A stretch of 13,592 nt of DNA, from NCBI GenBank assembly GCA_934133195.1, contig CAKPAZ010000026.1, forward strand, positions 1 through 13,592, written 5' to 3'. Below the pieces are notes generated by a model. The model ran no database searches and was not told the origin of the DNA. It saw only the letters and a program-made list of their open reading frames with translations. The position numbers and the translations under genes were made by a program. Below, in pieces: positions 1 to 7,242 of the stretch (position 1 is its first letter; each line of letters begins with the position of its first letter). The DNA comes from an uncultured Bacilli bacterium. GTDB taxonomy: Bacteria; Bacillota_I; Bacilli_A; ML615J-28; CAG-313.

Positions 1-1
1 A

Positions 2-49
2 TATTATCGTCCTAATCAACAAAATAATTATGCTTATAATTATGAATAA
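2..49 (+). CDS. Possible C-terminal tail of a protein cut by the window edge
   Basis: Frame 2 from base 2 reads through 15 codons rich in Asn, Gln and Tyr (YYRPNQQNNYAYNYE) to a TAA at 47-49. Low-complexity N/Q/Y tails are common at the ends of cell-surface or RNA-binding proteins, and a + strand gene here would converge with the ABC operon. Only 15 codons are visible, so neither the family nor the reality of the gene can be judged. A chance reading in AT-rich DNA is the alternative. Confidence 0.3.
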   Translation, partial: YYRPNQQNNYAYNYE

Positions 50-101
50 TTTTGTAAAATTGCAAAGTTATTGACATTTTACTCTACTTTATTTTAAAAA
101 A

Positions 102-125
102 ATATCTTAGGTTACCCTAAGATAT
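102..125 (-). terminator. Intrinsic terminator of the ABC exporter operon
   Basis: A perfect 10-bp stem pairs 102-111 (ATATCTTAGG) with 116-125 (CCTAAGATAT) around a 4-nt loop. On the minus strand it is followed by a run of seven T (102-96). The stop codon of the preceding gene (119-117, TAG) lies inside the stem, so the hairpin is partly coding. The + strand side lacks a good T run, so termination is mainly for the minus strand. Confidence 0.8.
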
Positions 126-2192
126 CATTTTATCATCATTATTTATTTGACTTTGATTTTTTATCATTGTTACATTTGCGACTTGAGCACGATAGATATT
201 AGCATAATAGCCATTTTTCTTGACTAATTCTTCGTGTGTACCTTCTTCAACTTTTAGGCCATGATCAAGAACAATAATGTTATCTGCGTTAAATATCGTG
301 GAAAGACGATGAGCAATGACAATTACTGTACGATTCTTACATACTACATCAAGAGCATGTTTGATCATTTCTTCGGTTTCAGTGTCAATATGTGAGGTTG
401 CTTCATCCATGATGATGATGGAAGGATTATAAACAATAGCTCTTGCGAGAGAGATTATTTGTTTTTCACCAGCACTCATGTTAACACCTGCTCTCGTGAT
501 TGGTTGGTTGATGCCTTCTTTAAATTTACTTAAGAAACGTTTACCACCAAGAGAGATAAGGATTTGTTCAATTTCTTCATCACTGACATCTTCTTTTCCA
601 AAACGGATGTTACTAGCGATGGTACCTCTAACTAAGACTGGTTCTTGAAGGACTATACCGATGTGTTCACGGTATGTTCTTTTTGGATAAGTTCTAATAT
701 CTTTATCATCAACATAAATATTACCACACGGAATTTTCCCGTTTTCATCAAGATCATAAAAGCGGAGTAACAAGTTCATAAGGGTACTTTTACCACTTCC
801 CGTATGTCCGACTAAACCAACAAACTGACCAGCCTTAATGTCAAAGCTTACGCCTTTTAATACATAGTCATTTTCTACATAGCTGAACCATACATTTTCA
901 AATCTAACATCACCTTTATACTTGGGAATCATAAATTTGGTATCATCTTCAAGAGGAGCTTCAATTAATTTATGGATTCTTTCAATACGAACATGAGAGT
1001 GTTGAAACTCACCAATTTGAGTAAAGACAATAGAGATTGGTTCAATTATTTTTACTAGATATTCATTATAAGCATAGATTAAACCTGCACTAATAACAAT
1101 ACCACCAAAGGTTACTGATTGAATTCCAAAGTAAGCTACAACTAAAGTTGTGATTAAAGAACGTACTATGTTAATCATATTCCAACCAAGGGTAATACTT
1201 AATTTAACTTCCTTTAGTTGTTCTTTCTTATAAGTCATACTTATTTCATTGAACTCTTCAACGGTTTGATCTTTAAAGTTAAAGATTTGAAGAATGTGAA
1301 TACCATTGATAATTTCATTGATTTTCGCTGTTAACATACTTCTTGCTTCATTAACGTTTTCGGCGGTTTTCTTTAACTTTTTAAGGTAGGCTTTAATCCA
1401 AATATAAACTAATGGATAGATTAAAAAGCTTAGTAACGCTAGGCGATAATCGAGATAGAACATACCAATATAAGCAAAGGTAAAGCTTAAAAAGGCATTA
1501 GCAAAAAGGTTAATTAATTGACGGTAAAGGATGATTAATCCATCAACATCTTGAGTAATTCTTGATGCGGTTTTTCCTGCTGGTTCTTTTTCAAATTCAG
1601 CTATTGGTAATCTTTCAACACTTAACATTGCTTTAGTTCTTCCATCTCTCGCAAGATAGTTTACCATCTTGTTGGTGGAGAAATGTTGAATAAACGTACA
1701 CAAGATTGTTATCAGGGTTTTAATAAACAAGAGAACAATGAAGATAATTAAAGTTCTCATAATAGGTCGATAAAAACATACTACTTCACCTACTTGAAGT
1801 TTTGTGGCTTGATAGGTTTTGGTTTCATTTTTAGAAGTAATGGTTAAGGTATTTCCATTTACCTCTTTATGACCATCTATGATTTTTTCATTAATAAAGT
1901 AGAAATTAGTTTTAATGATAACAACACTAGCATCACTAATGACAATATCATCATCATTTAAGAATCGTTTTTGTTTATAGTAGTTTCCATTATAACTAAG
2001 GGTATTGTTAGTTTCTTGTTCGACTTGAGCCCAGTCATATTCAATTCCCATAATACAATCATCAAGGATTGTTTTTACAATTAGTGGTGAAACAAAATTT
2101 AAGGTTTGAACGATTACAATCATAATTAAACTAATTATTAAGTATCGTTTCTTTCCTTTAATAAACTTAAATAAACGCTTGTAATTATTCAT
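117..2192 (-). CDS. Heterodimeric ABC exporter subunit, BmrD/LmrD-like, with extracellular insertion
   Basis: A 691-residue half-transporter: six-helix membrane domain then a nucleotide-binding domain, expected to pair with the product of the upstream gene and export drugs, lipids or peptides. TM1 is about residues 17-37 and TM2 about 147-168. Between them lies a polar insertion of roughly 95 residues (50-145), where simple exporters have a short loop; BmrD of Bacillus carries an extracellular domain at this place. ATPase motifs: Walker A GHTGSGKST (462-470), Q-loop Q516, Walker B IIIMDEA with catalytic Glu597, H-loop His628. The signature is degenerate, NMSAGEK (571-577) instead of LSGGQ. 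The longest frame begins at a GTG (2201), but AAAGGTG is correctly spaced only for the ATG at 2192, giving an 8-nt overlap with the upstream gene and probable translational coupling. Substrate unknown. Confidence 0.93.
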   Translation of the reverse strand: MNNYKRLFKFIKGKKRYLIISLIMIVIVQTLNFVSPLIVKTILDDCIMGIEYDWAQVEQETNNTLSYNGNYYKQKRFLNDDDIVISDASVVIIKTNFYFINEKIIDGHKEVNGNTLTITSKNETKTYQATKLQVGEVVCFYRPIMRTLIIFIVLLFIKTLITILCTFIQHFSTNKMVNYLARDGRTKAMLSVERLPIAEFEKEPAGKTASRITQDVDGLIILYRQLINLFANAFLSFTFAYIGMFYLDYRLALLSFLIYPLVYIWIKAYLKKLKKTAENVNEARSMLTAKINEIINGIHILQIFNFKDQTVEEFNEISMTYKKEQLKEVKLSITLGWNMINIVRSLITTLVVAYFGIQSVTFGGIVISAGLIYAYNEYLVKIIEPISIVFTQIGEFQHSHVRIERIHKLIEAPLEDDTKFMIPKYKGDVRFENVWFSYVENDYVLKGVSFDIKAGQFVGLVGHTGSGKSTLMNLLLRFYDLDENGKIPCGNIYVDDKDIRTYPKRTYREHIGIVLQEPVLVRGTIASNIRFGKEDVSDEEIEQILISLGGKRFLSKFKEGINQPITRAGVNMSAGEKQIISLARAIVYNPSIIIMDEATSHIDTETEEMIKHALDVVCKNRTVIVIAHRLSTIFNADNIIVLDHGLKVEEGTHEELVKKNGYYANIYRAQVANVTMIKNQSQINNDDKMIS

Positions 2193-3924
2193 AGATTTCA
2201 CCTTTAATTTGTTTCAAATATTGTGATTTGTACCAATTGTCATAATTAATTAATTCTTGATGAGTACCAACACAAGATATTTGACCATCTTCCATTACTA
2301 CAATTTTGTCAGCTTTAGCGATGGCTGAGAAACGATGAGCGACAATAATGTTTGTTTTACCACTTCTTGTTTGTTTTAATTTTTCAATGATTGTTGCTTC
2401 CGTTAAGGCATCAACTGCACTTAAGGAATCATCTAAAATGAGGATTTCTGGATTTTTAACCAAAGCTCTCGCAATAGAAAGTCTTTGACGTTGACCACCA
2501 GATAAAGAGCCACCAAGTTCTGATACTTGGGTTTTGTTACCATCGGGGAGTTGTACTAAATCTTTTGCGAAATCAGATACATATAAGGCAGTATTTAATT
2601 CTTGGCTTGAGGCATGAGGATTTCCAATTAAGATATTATCATCAATTGATCTTCTAAATAAGATATTGTTTTGAGGAACATAACCAACAAGTGAACGGAC
2701 ATCTTCAATCTTATATTTATTGATGTTGATACCATCAATTTCAATTTCACCACTTGTAGTATTAAATTCTCTTAATAATTGACGAATTAAAGTAGACTTA
2801 CCGGCTCCTGTAGGTCCAACTATTCCAATCGTTTCACCCGCATTAATTGTTAGATTAATGTTTTTAATAACATCAAAGTCATCAAATGGGTATTTGAAAG
2901 ATACATTCTTAAATTCTATCTTTTTAAATTTCATTACGCTGATTGGATCAACATCATCAGTAACTTTTGGTTCACGATCCATGATTTCAAAAAAGCGGTT
3001 GTCCGCAATCAAAATGTTACTAATGTTATTTAAGATATTACTAAGACCAATTAAAGGTCCATAAAGCATGGCAACATATAAAAGGAAAGTGACTAAATCA
3101 CCAGGAGTAATCTTACTATAGATTACCATGTATGATCCAAGACCAATCGCAATAAAATATGCAATCGCATAAGTTAGTTCAAACATTGGAGTAAACATTG
3201 ATTCAAACTTTAAGATTTTCCACCAAGAGTTAACATCGTTATCAATGGCAATTTTAGTCTTTTTAAAGTCTTGTTCTTCTACTCCATATGCTCTTACGAC
3301 TTTGACACTTTCAATTGATTCAAGGACACTCTCAGTCATATTCGCATATATTTCATGATGTTTTTTATAATATCTTCTTTTCTTTTTTCTTAAGTAATTA
3401 AGAAAGAAGATTGCGAAAGGCATAAAAGCAACTGATGCTACCGTTAAAAGTGGATTAATTAGAATCATCATAATTACTGATGAGGTAATTAAAGCAATAT
3501 AGTAAATTAAATTTTGGAGAAATGATGTCGCAAGAATTGTTAGATTTTGAAGGTCATTGGTTGCTCTTGCGATTAAATCACCTTTAGTATACTCTTCATA
3601 TAGTTGAGCATCCATATCAAATAAATGGCTTAAATACTTTTCACGTAATTGATATGATAGAGTATGACCTAAACTATTAATATTATAATGGTAGATAATA
3701 TTAACTAAATAAACACTAAATGGGACAAGAAAAAGTCCACATAGATAAAACACTAATTTGTAAATGGTAATTGTTCCCATAGCAATTTCATCAATCGCAA
3801 GTCCTAAGAACTTTGCAGGAACAACTGGCATTACTGATACAAACATTAAAGTTAAACAACATAAAAAGTATTTCCAAAAGTTTTCTTTAAAAAACCAACC
3901 AAGGTGTTTAAAGGCTTTAATCAT
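2185..3924 (-). CDS. Heterodimeric ABC exporter subunit, BmrC/LmrC-like, degenerate ATPase site
   Basis: A 579-residue half-transporter with an N-terminal six-helix membrane domain (about 15-305) and a C-terminal ATPase domain. Motifs: Walker A GPTGAGKST (370-378), Q-loop Q418, canonical LSGGQ (474-478), Walker B ILILDD in which the catalytic Glu is Asp499, and H-loop His530. The Asp replacement marks the non-hydrolysing site of heterodimeric exporters such as BmrCD, LmrCD and TM287/288. It pairs with the altered signature of the downstream partner, so the two genes form one transporter with one active and one degenerate ATP site. The gene order (C-like first, D-like second) is that of Bacillus yheI-yheH. 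AGGAGG (3937-3932) abuts the first ATG (3930) but sits 7 nt from the second (3924), so the second is chosen. Residues 577-579 overlap the partner's start. Confidence 0.93.
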   Translation of the reverse strand: MIKAFKHLGWFFKENFWKYFLCCLTLMFVSVMPVVPAKFLGLAIDEIAMGTITIYKLVFYLCGLFLVPFSVYLVNIIYHYNINSLGHTLSYQLREKYLSHLFDMDAQLYEEYTKGDLIARATNDLQNLTILATSFLQNLIYYIALITSSVIMMILINPLLTVASVAFMPFAIFFLNYLRKKKRRYYKKHHEIYANMTESVLESIESVKVVRAYGVEEQDFKKTKIAIDNDVNSWWKILKFESMFTPMFELTYAIAYFIAIGLGSYMVIYSKITPGDLVTFLLYVAMLYGPLIGLSNILNNISNILIADNRFFEIMDREPKVTDDVDPISVMKFKKIEFKNVSFKYPFDDFDVIKNINLTINAGETIGIVGPTGAGKSTLIRQLLREFNTTSGEIEIDGININKYKIEDVRSLVGYVPQNNILFRRSIDDNILIGNPHASSQELNTALYVSDFAKDLVQLPDGNKTQVSELGGSLSGGQRQRLSIARALVKNPEILILDDSLSAVDALTEATIIEKLKQTRSGKTNIIVAHRFSAIAKADKIVVMEDGQISCVGTHQELINYDNWYKSQYLKQIKGEIYE

Positions 3925-3950
3925 TATCATCCCTCCTTTTAATTAGTGAT

Positions 3951-3980
3951 ATTATACTATTTTTTTGTAAAAAATAACAA
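3951..3980 (-). promoter_or_regulatory. Sigma-A-type promoter of the ABC exporter operon
   Basis: On the minus strand TTGTTA (3980-3975) and a perfect TATAAT (3956-3951) are separated by 18 nt. The predicted transcript starts near 3944, giving a short leader just before the strong Shine-Dalgarno site AGGAGG. No leader peptide or attenuator hairpin of the bmrB kind is visible. Confidence 0.55.
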
Positions 3981-4010
3981 GTTAATGCATTGTGAAAATA
4001 AAAGAAAAAA

Positions 4011-4033
4011 TAACAATGGATAAACCATTGTTA
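4011..4033 (-). terminator. Intrinsic terminator after the MBL-HEPN operon
   Basis: A perfect 9-bp stem, TAACAATGG (4011-4019) with CCATTGTTA (4025-4033), encloses a 5-nt loop. On the minus strand it is followed by a T-rich stretch (T6, C, T4 from 4010). The TAA stop of the upstream gene (4033-4031) is the first arm's outer end, so, as at 102-125, the stop codon is built into the terminator. Confidence 0.78.
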
Positions 4034-4489
4034 CTTAATTGATTTAATCATTTCCTGTTGGTAAGTAATGATACTTGCGACAGATAAATTTAGATGAGAC
4101 ATTGTGCTTAAAGTATCTTTTAAGTAGGCAATCTCTTTATTTAAAAATTCTTCATTTTGGTACAAATGTTCAAAATCATGTTTTTTAAAGTATTGATGAA
4201 CTAGATAATTTCTAGTTTTTAAGACTTTTTCTAGTTTGTTTACTTCATCATCACTTAGGCGGTTCATCTCTCTAATATTGTGGATTATCTCACCCATCGT
4301 TTTGTGCTTTAACCCCATTGATTTATTTTCCGCGTCAATTACTAATTGATGATATCTTTCAATGGTAATTGCTTGTTCTTTGTCGAAAGCCTTTAAAACA
4401 ATGTCATATTTTAACATTAAGAGGAGGTTGAATTCTAAGTATTGAGCATTTTCGATAATTTGTCCAACTAATTGATAAATTCTATTCAT
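4031..4489 (-). CDS. Small helical protein with HEPN/HepT-like R-x4-H-x-Y motif
   Basis: A 152-residue, apparently all-helical soluble protein with no signal peptide. Residues 93-100 read RNYLVHQY, matching the R-x4-H-x-Y motif of HEPN-fold proteins such as HepT; there Arg and His form the RNase site and the Tyr is the residue AMPylated by the MntA antitoxin. The motif follows a charged helix (79-92) and precedes another helix, as in HEPN folds. No nucleotidyltransferase gene lies beside it in this window. Instead it starts 2 nt after the stop of the MBL-fold hydrolase gene and probably shares its transcript. A GTG at 4501 would give 156 residues, but GGGAA lies 8 nt before the ATG at 4489. 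The HEPN assignment rests on one motif and predicted helicity. A toxin role is inference; a generic helical or nucleic-acid-associated protein is possible. Confidence 0.72.
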   Translation of the reverse strand: MNRIYQLVGQIIENAQYLEFNLLLMLKYDIVLKAFDKEQAITIERYHQLVIDAENKSMGLKHKTMGEIIHNIREMNRLSDDEVNKLEKVLKTRNYLVHQYFKKHDFEHLYQNEEFLNKEIAYLKDTLSTMSHLNLSVASIITYQQEMIKSIK

Positions 4490-4491
4490 GG

Positions 4492-5595
4492 CTATTCCCA
4501 CTTACGATGTTTTTTGAACCATTCAGTATCTTTTAAGATGGTATTATTATTACTACAATTAACCATTACAGCTTGGTCTTTTTTAGATGTTACAACAATA
4601 TTACCATTCATAGAAGTAAATGATGATTGATCTTCGGTCGCAAGACTTGTTACATAAACTTTATCAGTGTACTTACATACACGAGAAATAAAGGCTTGGG
4701 TTGGAAACATGTTATCATCGATGTCTGTATATTCATCAGAACCTGCACAACAACATACACAAACGATTTTTGGTTTTATTACACTTAGTAAAGCATCATT
4801 TGATGAAGTCTTAGATCCATGGTGTCCAGCTTTAAATAGTTCAACTTCTGGTAGTTTGTTATTTTTTACTAATGCTTCTTCACCTTCTTTTTCAAGGTCA
4901 CCTGTGAAAAGGAAATGTCTTGATCCTTGATTGATCATTAAACATACTGAGTTATTGTTTTCATCATTAGTGTTTTCTTCATAGAACTTATTGTATAGAA
5001 TTTCTAGTTCAATTCCCTTTGATAGTTCATAGACTCTTTTAGCCCCATTTTCATTGTTATAGCACTCTAAAGCGGTATAATGTTTAGTTCCTTGCTTAAC
5101 GAGATTTTCCCTCTTAGAAACGTAATCTTTGTATATTGTAGTGGTTTTAGTAGTACGTGGAAAGTCAATAATGGTATCTACCTTAAAATTGTCAAGTACT
5201 CCACTTCCTCCCTTTGGTCCCACAAAAGCAGAGATGTGATCTTTATCCCCATGGGTGGCAATTACATATTCTAACTTACCATCTTTAACGTATTGATTTA
5301 AATAGTTAGTTATGGTACTTGCACTTTCTTTAGTGGAGCCTGCATCAATTAAAATGTCAGTATCTCCCGCTTTAATGTAGATTGAATCCCCTGTGTTTTT
5401 AACTCCAAGTTCAAGGAAATGAATTGTTAAATCATCACTATTAATATTAGTTTGTTCTTCTTTTTTCTCAAACAAATTAGTGATCGATTTGAATACTTCA
5501 GGTTTTACAATGAAGAGAGCAACAACACAAATAACAACTAAAACAAATAGAATGATAAAAATTTTACTAGATGATTTTCTTCTTTTTTTAGCCAC
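4492..5595 (-). CDS. Membrane-anchored ComEC-like metallo-beta-lactamase-fold hydrolase
   Basis: A 367-residue protein with a basic N-terminus (KKRRK), one membrane helix (about 12-30), a short linker and an MBL-fold domain (about 56-345), probably outside the membrane. The metal motif is HGDKDH (115-120), the H-x-D-x-D-H form typical of the C-terminal domain of ComEC/Rec2 DNA-uptake proteins. Asp233 (FTGD) and His258-His259 (AGHHGSKTSS) are further family ligand or active-site positions. It lacks the ComEC channel domain, so it belongs to the free-standing ComEC-MBL family. That family is thought to act on nucleic acids or other phosphodiesters, but the substrate is unknown. Unusual is the cysteine run CVCCC (279-283), where ComEC proteins usually have an 'SVG..N' strand. 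The longest frame starts at a TTG (5613); AAGGAAGGA (5609-5601) is spaced for the GTG at 5595, chosen here. First gene of an operon with the HEPN-like gene. Confidence 0.85.
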   Translation of the reverse strand: MAKKRRKSSSKIFIILFVLVVICVVALFIVKPEVFKSITNLFEKKEEQTNINSDDLTIHFLELGVKNTGDSIYIKAGDTDILIDAGSTKESASTITNYLNQYVKDGKLEYVIATHGDKDHISAFVGPKGGSGVLDNFKVDTIIDFPRTTKTTTIYKDYVSKRENLVKQGTKHYTALECYNNENGAKRVYELSKGIELEILYNKFYEENTNDENNNSVCLMINQGSRHFLFTGDLEKEGEEALVKNNKLPEVELFKAGHHGSKTSSNDALLSVIKPKIVCVCCCAGSDEYTDIDDNMFPTQAFISRVCKYTDKVYVTSLATEDQSSFTSMNGNIVVTSKKDQAVMVNCSNNNTILKDTEWFKKHRKWE

Positions 5596-5631
5596 AATAA
5601 TCCTTCCTTTCAATATTTCTTGTCCTTATAT

Positions 5632-5637
5632 ATTATA
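5632..5637 (-). promoter_or_regulatory. -10 element for the MBL-HEPN operon
   Basis: A perfect TATAAT on the minus strand (5637-5632) lies 23 nt upstream of the Shine-Dalgarno site at 5609-5601. The expected -35 position (near 5655-5660) reads TCTCAA, a poor match, so the promoter may be weak or need an activator. The nearby direct repeat TTTTGAGA (5653-5660 and 5664-5671, + strand, 11-nt period) overlaps this -35 region. Confidence 0.42.
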
Positions 5638-5717
5638 CAATATTTAAGGGATTTTTGAGAGAATTTTGAGAAAAAAAATAAAAGTTAATCATATCAAATA
5701 CTAAGATTGAAAAAATA

Positions 5718-5746
5718 TGGTATAATAAGAGAGTATGAAAAGGAGA
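5718..5746 (+). promoter_or_regulatory. Extended -10 promoter and ribosome binding site of the M18 aminopeptidase
   Basis: TGG followed by TATAAT (5718-5726) is an extended -10 element; no good -35 is seen 17 nt upstream, which such promoters tolerate. AGGAGA (5741-5746) lies 7 nt before the ATG at 5754, fixing the start. This promoter is back to back with the one for the MBL gene. Confidence 0.6.
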
Positions 5747-5753
5747 TGATATT

Positions 5754-7121
5754 ATGTATGCAAAAAATGCATGGGAAAAATACACAAATGAAAATTTAAA
5801 TCAAGTTATGGATTTTTGTGAAGGATACAAAGCTTTCATTTCTAAATGCAAAACTGAAAGAGAATGTGTTAAAGAAGCTGAAAGAATTGCTTTAGAACAT
5901 GGCTTTAAACCTCTTCATGAATTTAAAAGTTTAAAGAAAGGTGACAAGGTTTATGCAACAAATAAAGGGAAAAATATTGCTTTATTTGTAATTGGTAGTG
6001 AACCAATTGAAAAAGGACTACGTGTTTTAGGTGCTCACATCGATTCACCACGTCTTGATGTTAAACAAAACCCTTTATATGAAAGCCACAATTTCTGTCT
6101 TTTAGATACTCACTACTATGGTGGTATTAAAAAGTATCAATGGGTTACCATCCCTCTTGCGATTTACGGCGTTGTATGTAAGAAAGATGGAACTAAAGTT
6201 AATGTAATCATTGGTGAAGATGCAAGTGATCCTGTAGTTGGTATTAGTGATTTATTAATTCACTTATCAGGAGATCAAATGCAAAAGACAGCTGCAAAAG
6301 TTATTGAAGGTGAAGACCTTGATGTAACTCTTGGTAGTATGCCTCTTGAAGGTAGTGAAAAAGATGCGGTTAAAGCTAACATCTTAAAACTTCTTAAGGA
6401 AAAATATGATTTTGAAGAAGAAGATTTAATTAGTGCAGAATTTGAAATCGTTCCTGCTGGTGCTGCTCGTGACTATGGACTAGATCGTAGTATGATTGCT
6501 GGATATGGACATGACGACAGAGTTTGTGCTTACACTTCATTTAGAGCCGTTATTGATGCTACTGATGTAACTTATACTTCTTGTGCTATCCTTGTTGATA
6601 AAGAGGAAGTTGGATCTATTGGTGCAACAGGTGCTGAATCTAAGTTCTTTGAAAACACTATTGCAGAACTTGTAAATTTAACTACTGAATACTCAGAATT
6701 AAAAGTACGTCATGCAATGGAAAACACTAAGATGTTATCAAGTGATGTTTCTGCCGGATTTGATCCACTATTCGCAGGAGTAAACGACAGCAAGAATGCT
6801 GCATACCTTGGCAATGGTATTTGCTTTAACAAATATACAGGTGCAAGAGGTAAGAGTGGATGTAACGATGCTATGCCTGAATATTTCGCAGAAATCAGAA
6901 AAGTTATGGATGAAGCTAACGTAAACTTCCAAACAGCTGAACTTGGTAAAGTTGACCAAGGTGGAGGCGGTACTATCGCTTATATCTTAGGTAACTACAA
7001 TATGAATGTAATTGATGCTGGTATTGCGGTACTAAACATGCATGCTCCAATGGAGATTGTTTCTAAAGTAGATGTTTATGAAGCATACCTTGCTTATAAA
7101 GCATTTGTAACAAAACTATAA
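5754..7121 (+). CDS. apeA: M18 family zinc aminopeptidase (ApeA type)
   Basis: A 455-residue cytoplasmic metallopeptidase that removes N-terminal amino acids from peptides, as part of peptide turnover. The M18 metal and catalytic residues are all visible: His95 in LGAHIDSPRLD, the Asp pair in GHDDR (254-255), Glu284-Glu285 in DKEEVGS (general base and metal ligand), Asp331 in SSDVSAG and His430 in NMHAPME. Other family blocks include YYGG (121-124), YTGARGKSGCNDA (361-373) and the glycine run in DQGGGGTIAY (401-410). Full length for the bacterial M18 'aminopeptidase 1' group. The start is fixed by AGGAGA 7 nt upstream. Single-gene unit with its own promoter and terminator. M18 enzymes form large homo-oligomers (usually dodecamers) and often prefer acidic or hydrophobic N-termini; specificity cannot be read from the sequence. 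Confidence 0.95.
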   Translation: MYAKNAWEKYTNENLNQVMDFCEGYKAFISKCKTERECVKEAERIALEHGFKPLHEFKSLKKGDKVYATNKGKNIALFVIGSEPIEKGLRVLGAHIDSPRLDVKQNPLYESHNFCLLDTHYYGGIKKYQWVTIPLAIYGVVCKKDGTKVNVIIGEDASDPVVGISDLLIHLSGDQMQKTAAKVIEGEDLDVTLGSMPLEGSEKDAVKANILKLLKEKYDFEEEDLISAEFEIVPAGAARDYGLDRSMIAGYGHDDRVCAYTSFRAVIDATDVTYTSCAILVDKEEVGSIGATGAESKFFENTIAELVNLTTEYSELKVRHAMENTKMLSSDVSAGFDPLFAGVNDSKNAAYLGNGICFNKYTGARGKSGCNDAMPEYFAEIRKVMDEANVNFQTAELGKVDQGGGGTIAYILGNYNMNVIDAGIAVLNMHAPMEIVSKVDVYEAYLAYKAFVTKL

Positions 7122-7141
7122 AATACTATATATAATAAGGA

Positions 7142-7172
7142 AGACAATAATCGACAGGTTATTGTCTTTTTT
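7142..7172 (+). terminator. Intrinsic terminator of the M18 aminopeptidase gene
   Basis: AGACAATAA (7142-7150) pairs perfectly with TTATTGTCT (7159-7167) around an 8-nt loop, followed by T6 (7167-7172). It lies 21 nt after the aminopeptidase stop and separates it from the MATE gene. The open frame of the MATE gene runs back into this hairpin, one reason for placing its start downstream. Confidence 0.85.
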
Positions 7173-7197
7173 GATAATGTTTTCATTTTTCATTTAT

Positions 7198-7226
7198 TTG
7201 CTTTTAAGTGGGGTTTGGAGTATAAT
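7198..7226 (+). promoter_or_regulatory. Sigma-A-type promoter of the MATE gene
   Basis: TTGCTT (7198-7203), a 17-nt spacer and a perfect TATAAT (7221-7226). The start of transcription would fall near 7233, only about 10 nt before the ATG at 7243. The leader is therefore very short, with GGTGAT (7234-7239) as a modest ribosome binding site. Confidence 0.6.
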
Positions 7227-7242
7227 ATCTTCCGGTGATCAT

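Noticed and set aside
71..99. TTGACA at 71-76 as a + strand promoter
   Set aside because: The -10 position 17 nt downstream reads TTAAAA, and transcription would run into the 3' end of the opposite ABC operon.
2193..2201. GTG at 2201 as the start of the BmrD-like subunit
   Set aside because: The Shine-Dalgarno AAAGGTG overlaps this GTG, leaving no spacing; it fits the ATG at 2192.
3925..4010. A BmrB-like leader peptide or attenuator ahead of the ABC operon
   Set aside because: The predicted leader is only about 20 nt, with no small open frame and no hairpin between promoter and start.
7162..7242. N-terminal extension of the MATE protein from TTG 7162
   Set aside because: This stretch contains the previous terminator's second arm and T run, and the MATE promoter, so it is not translated as part of the pump.
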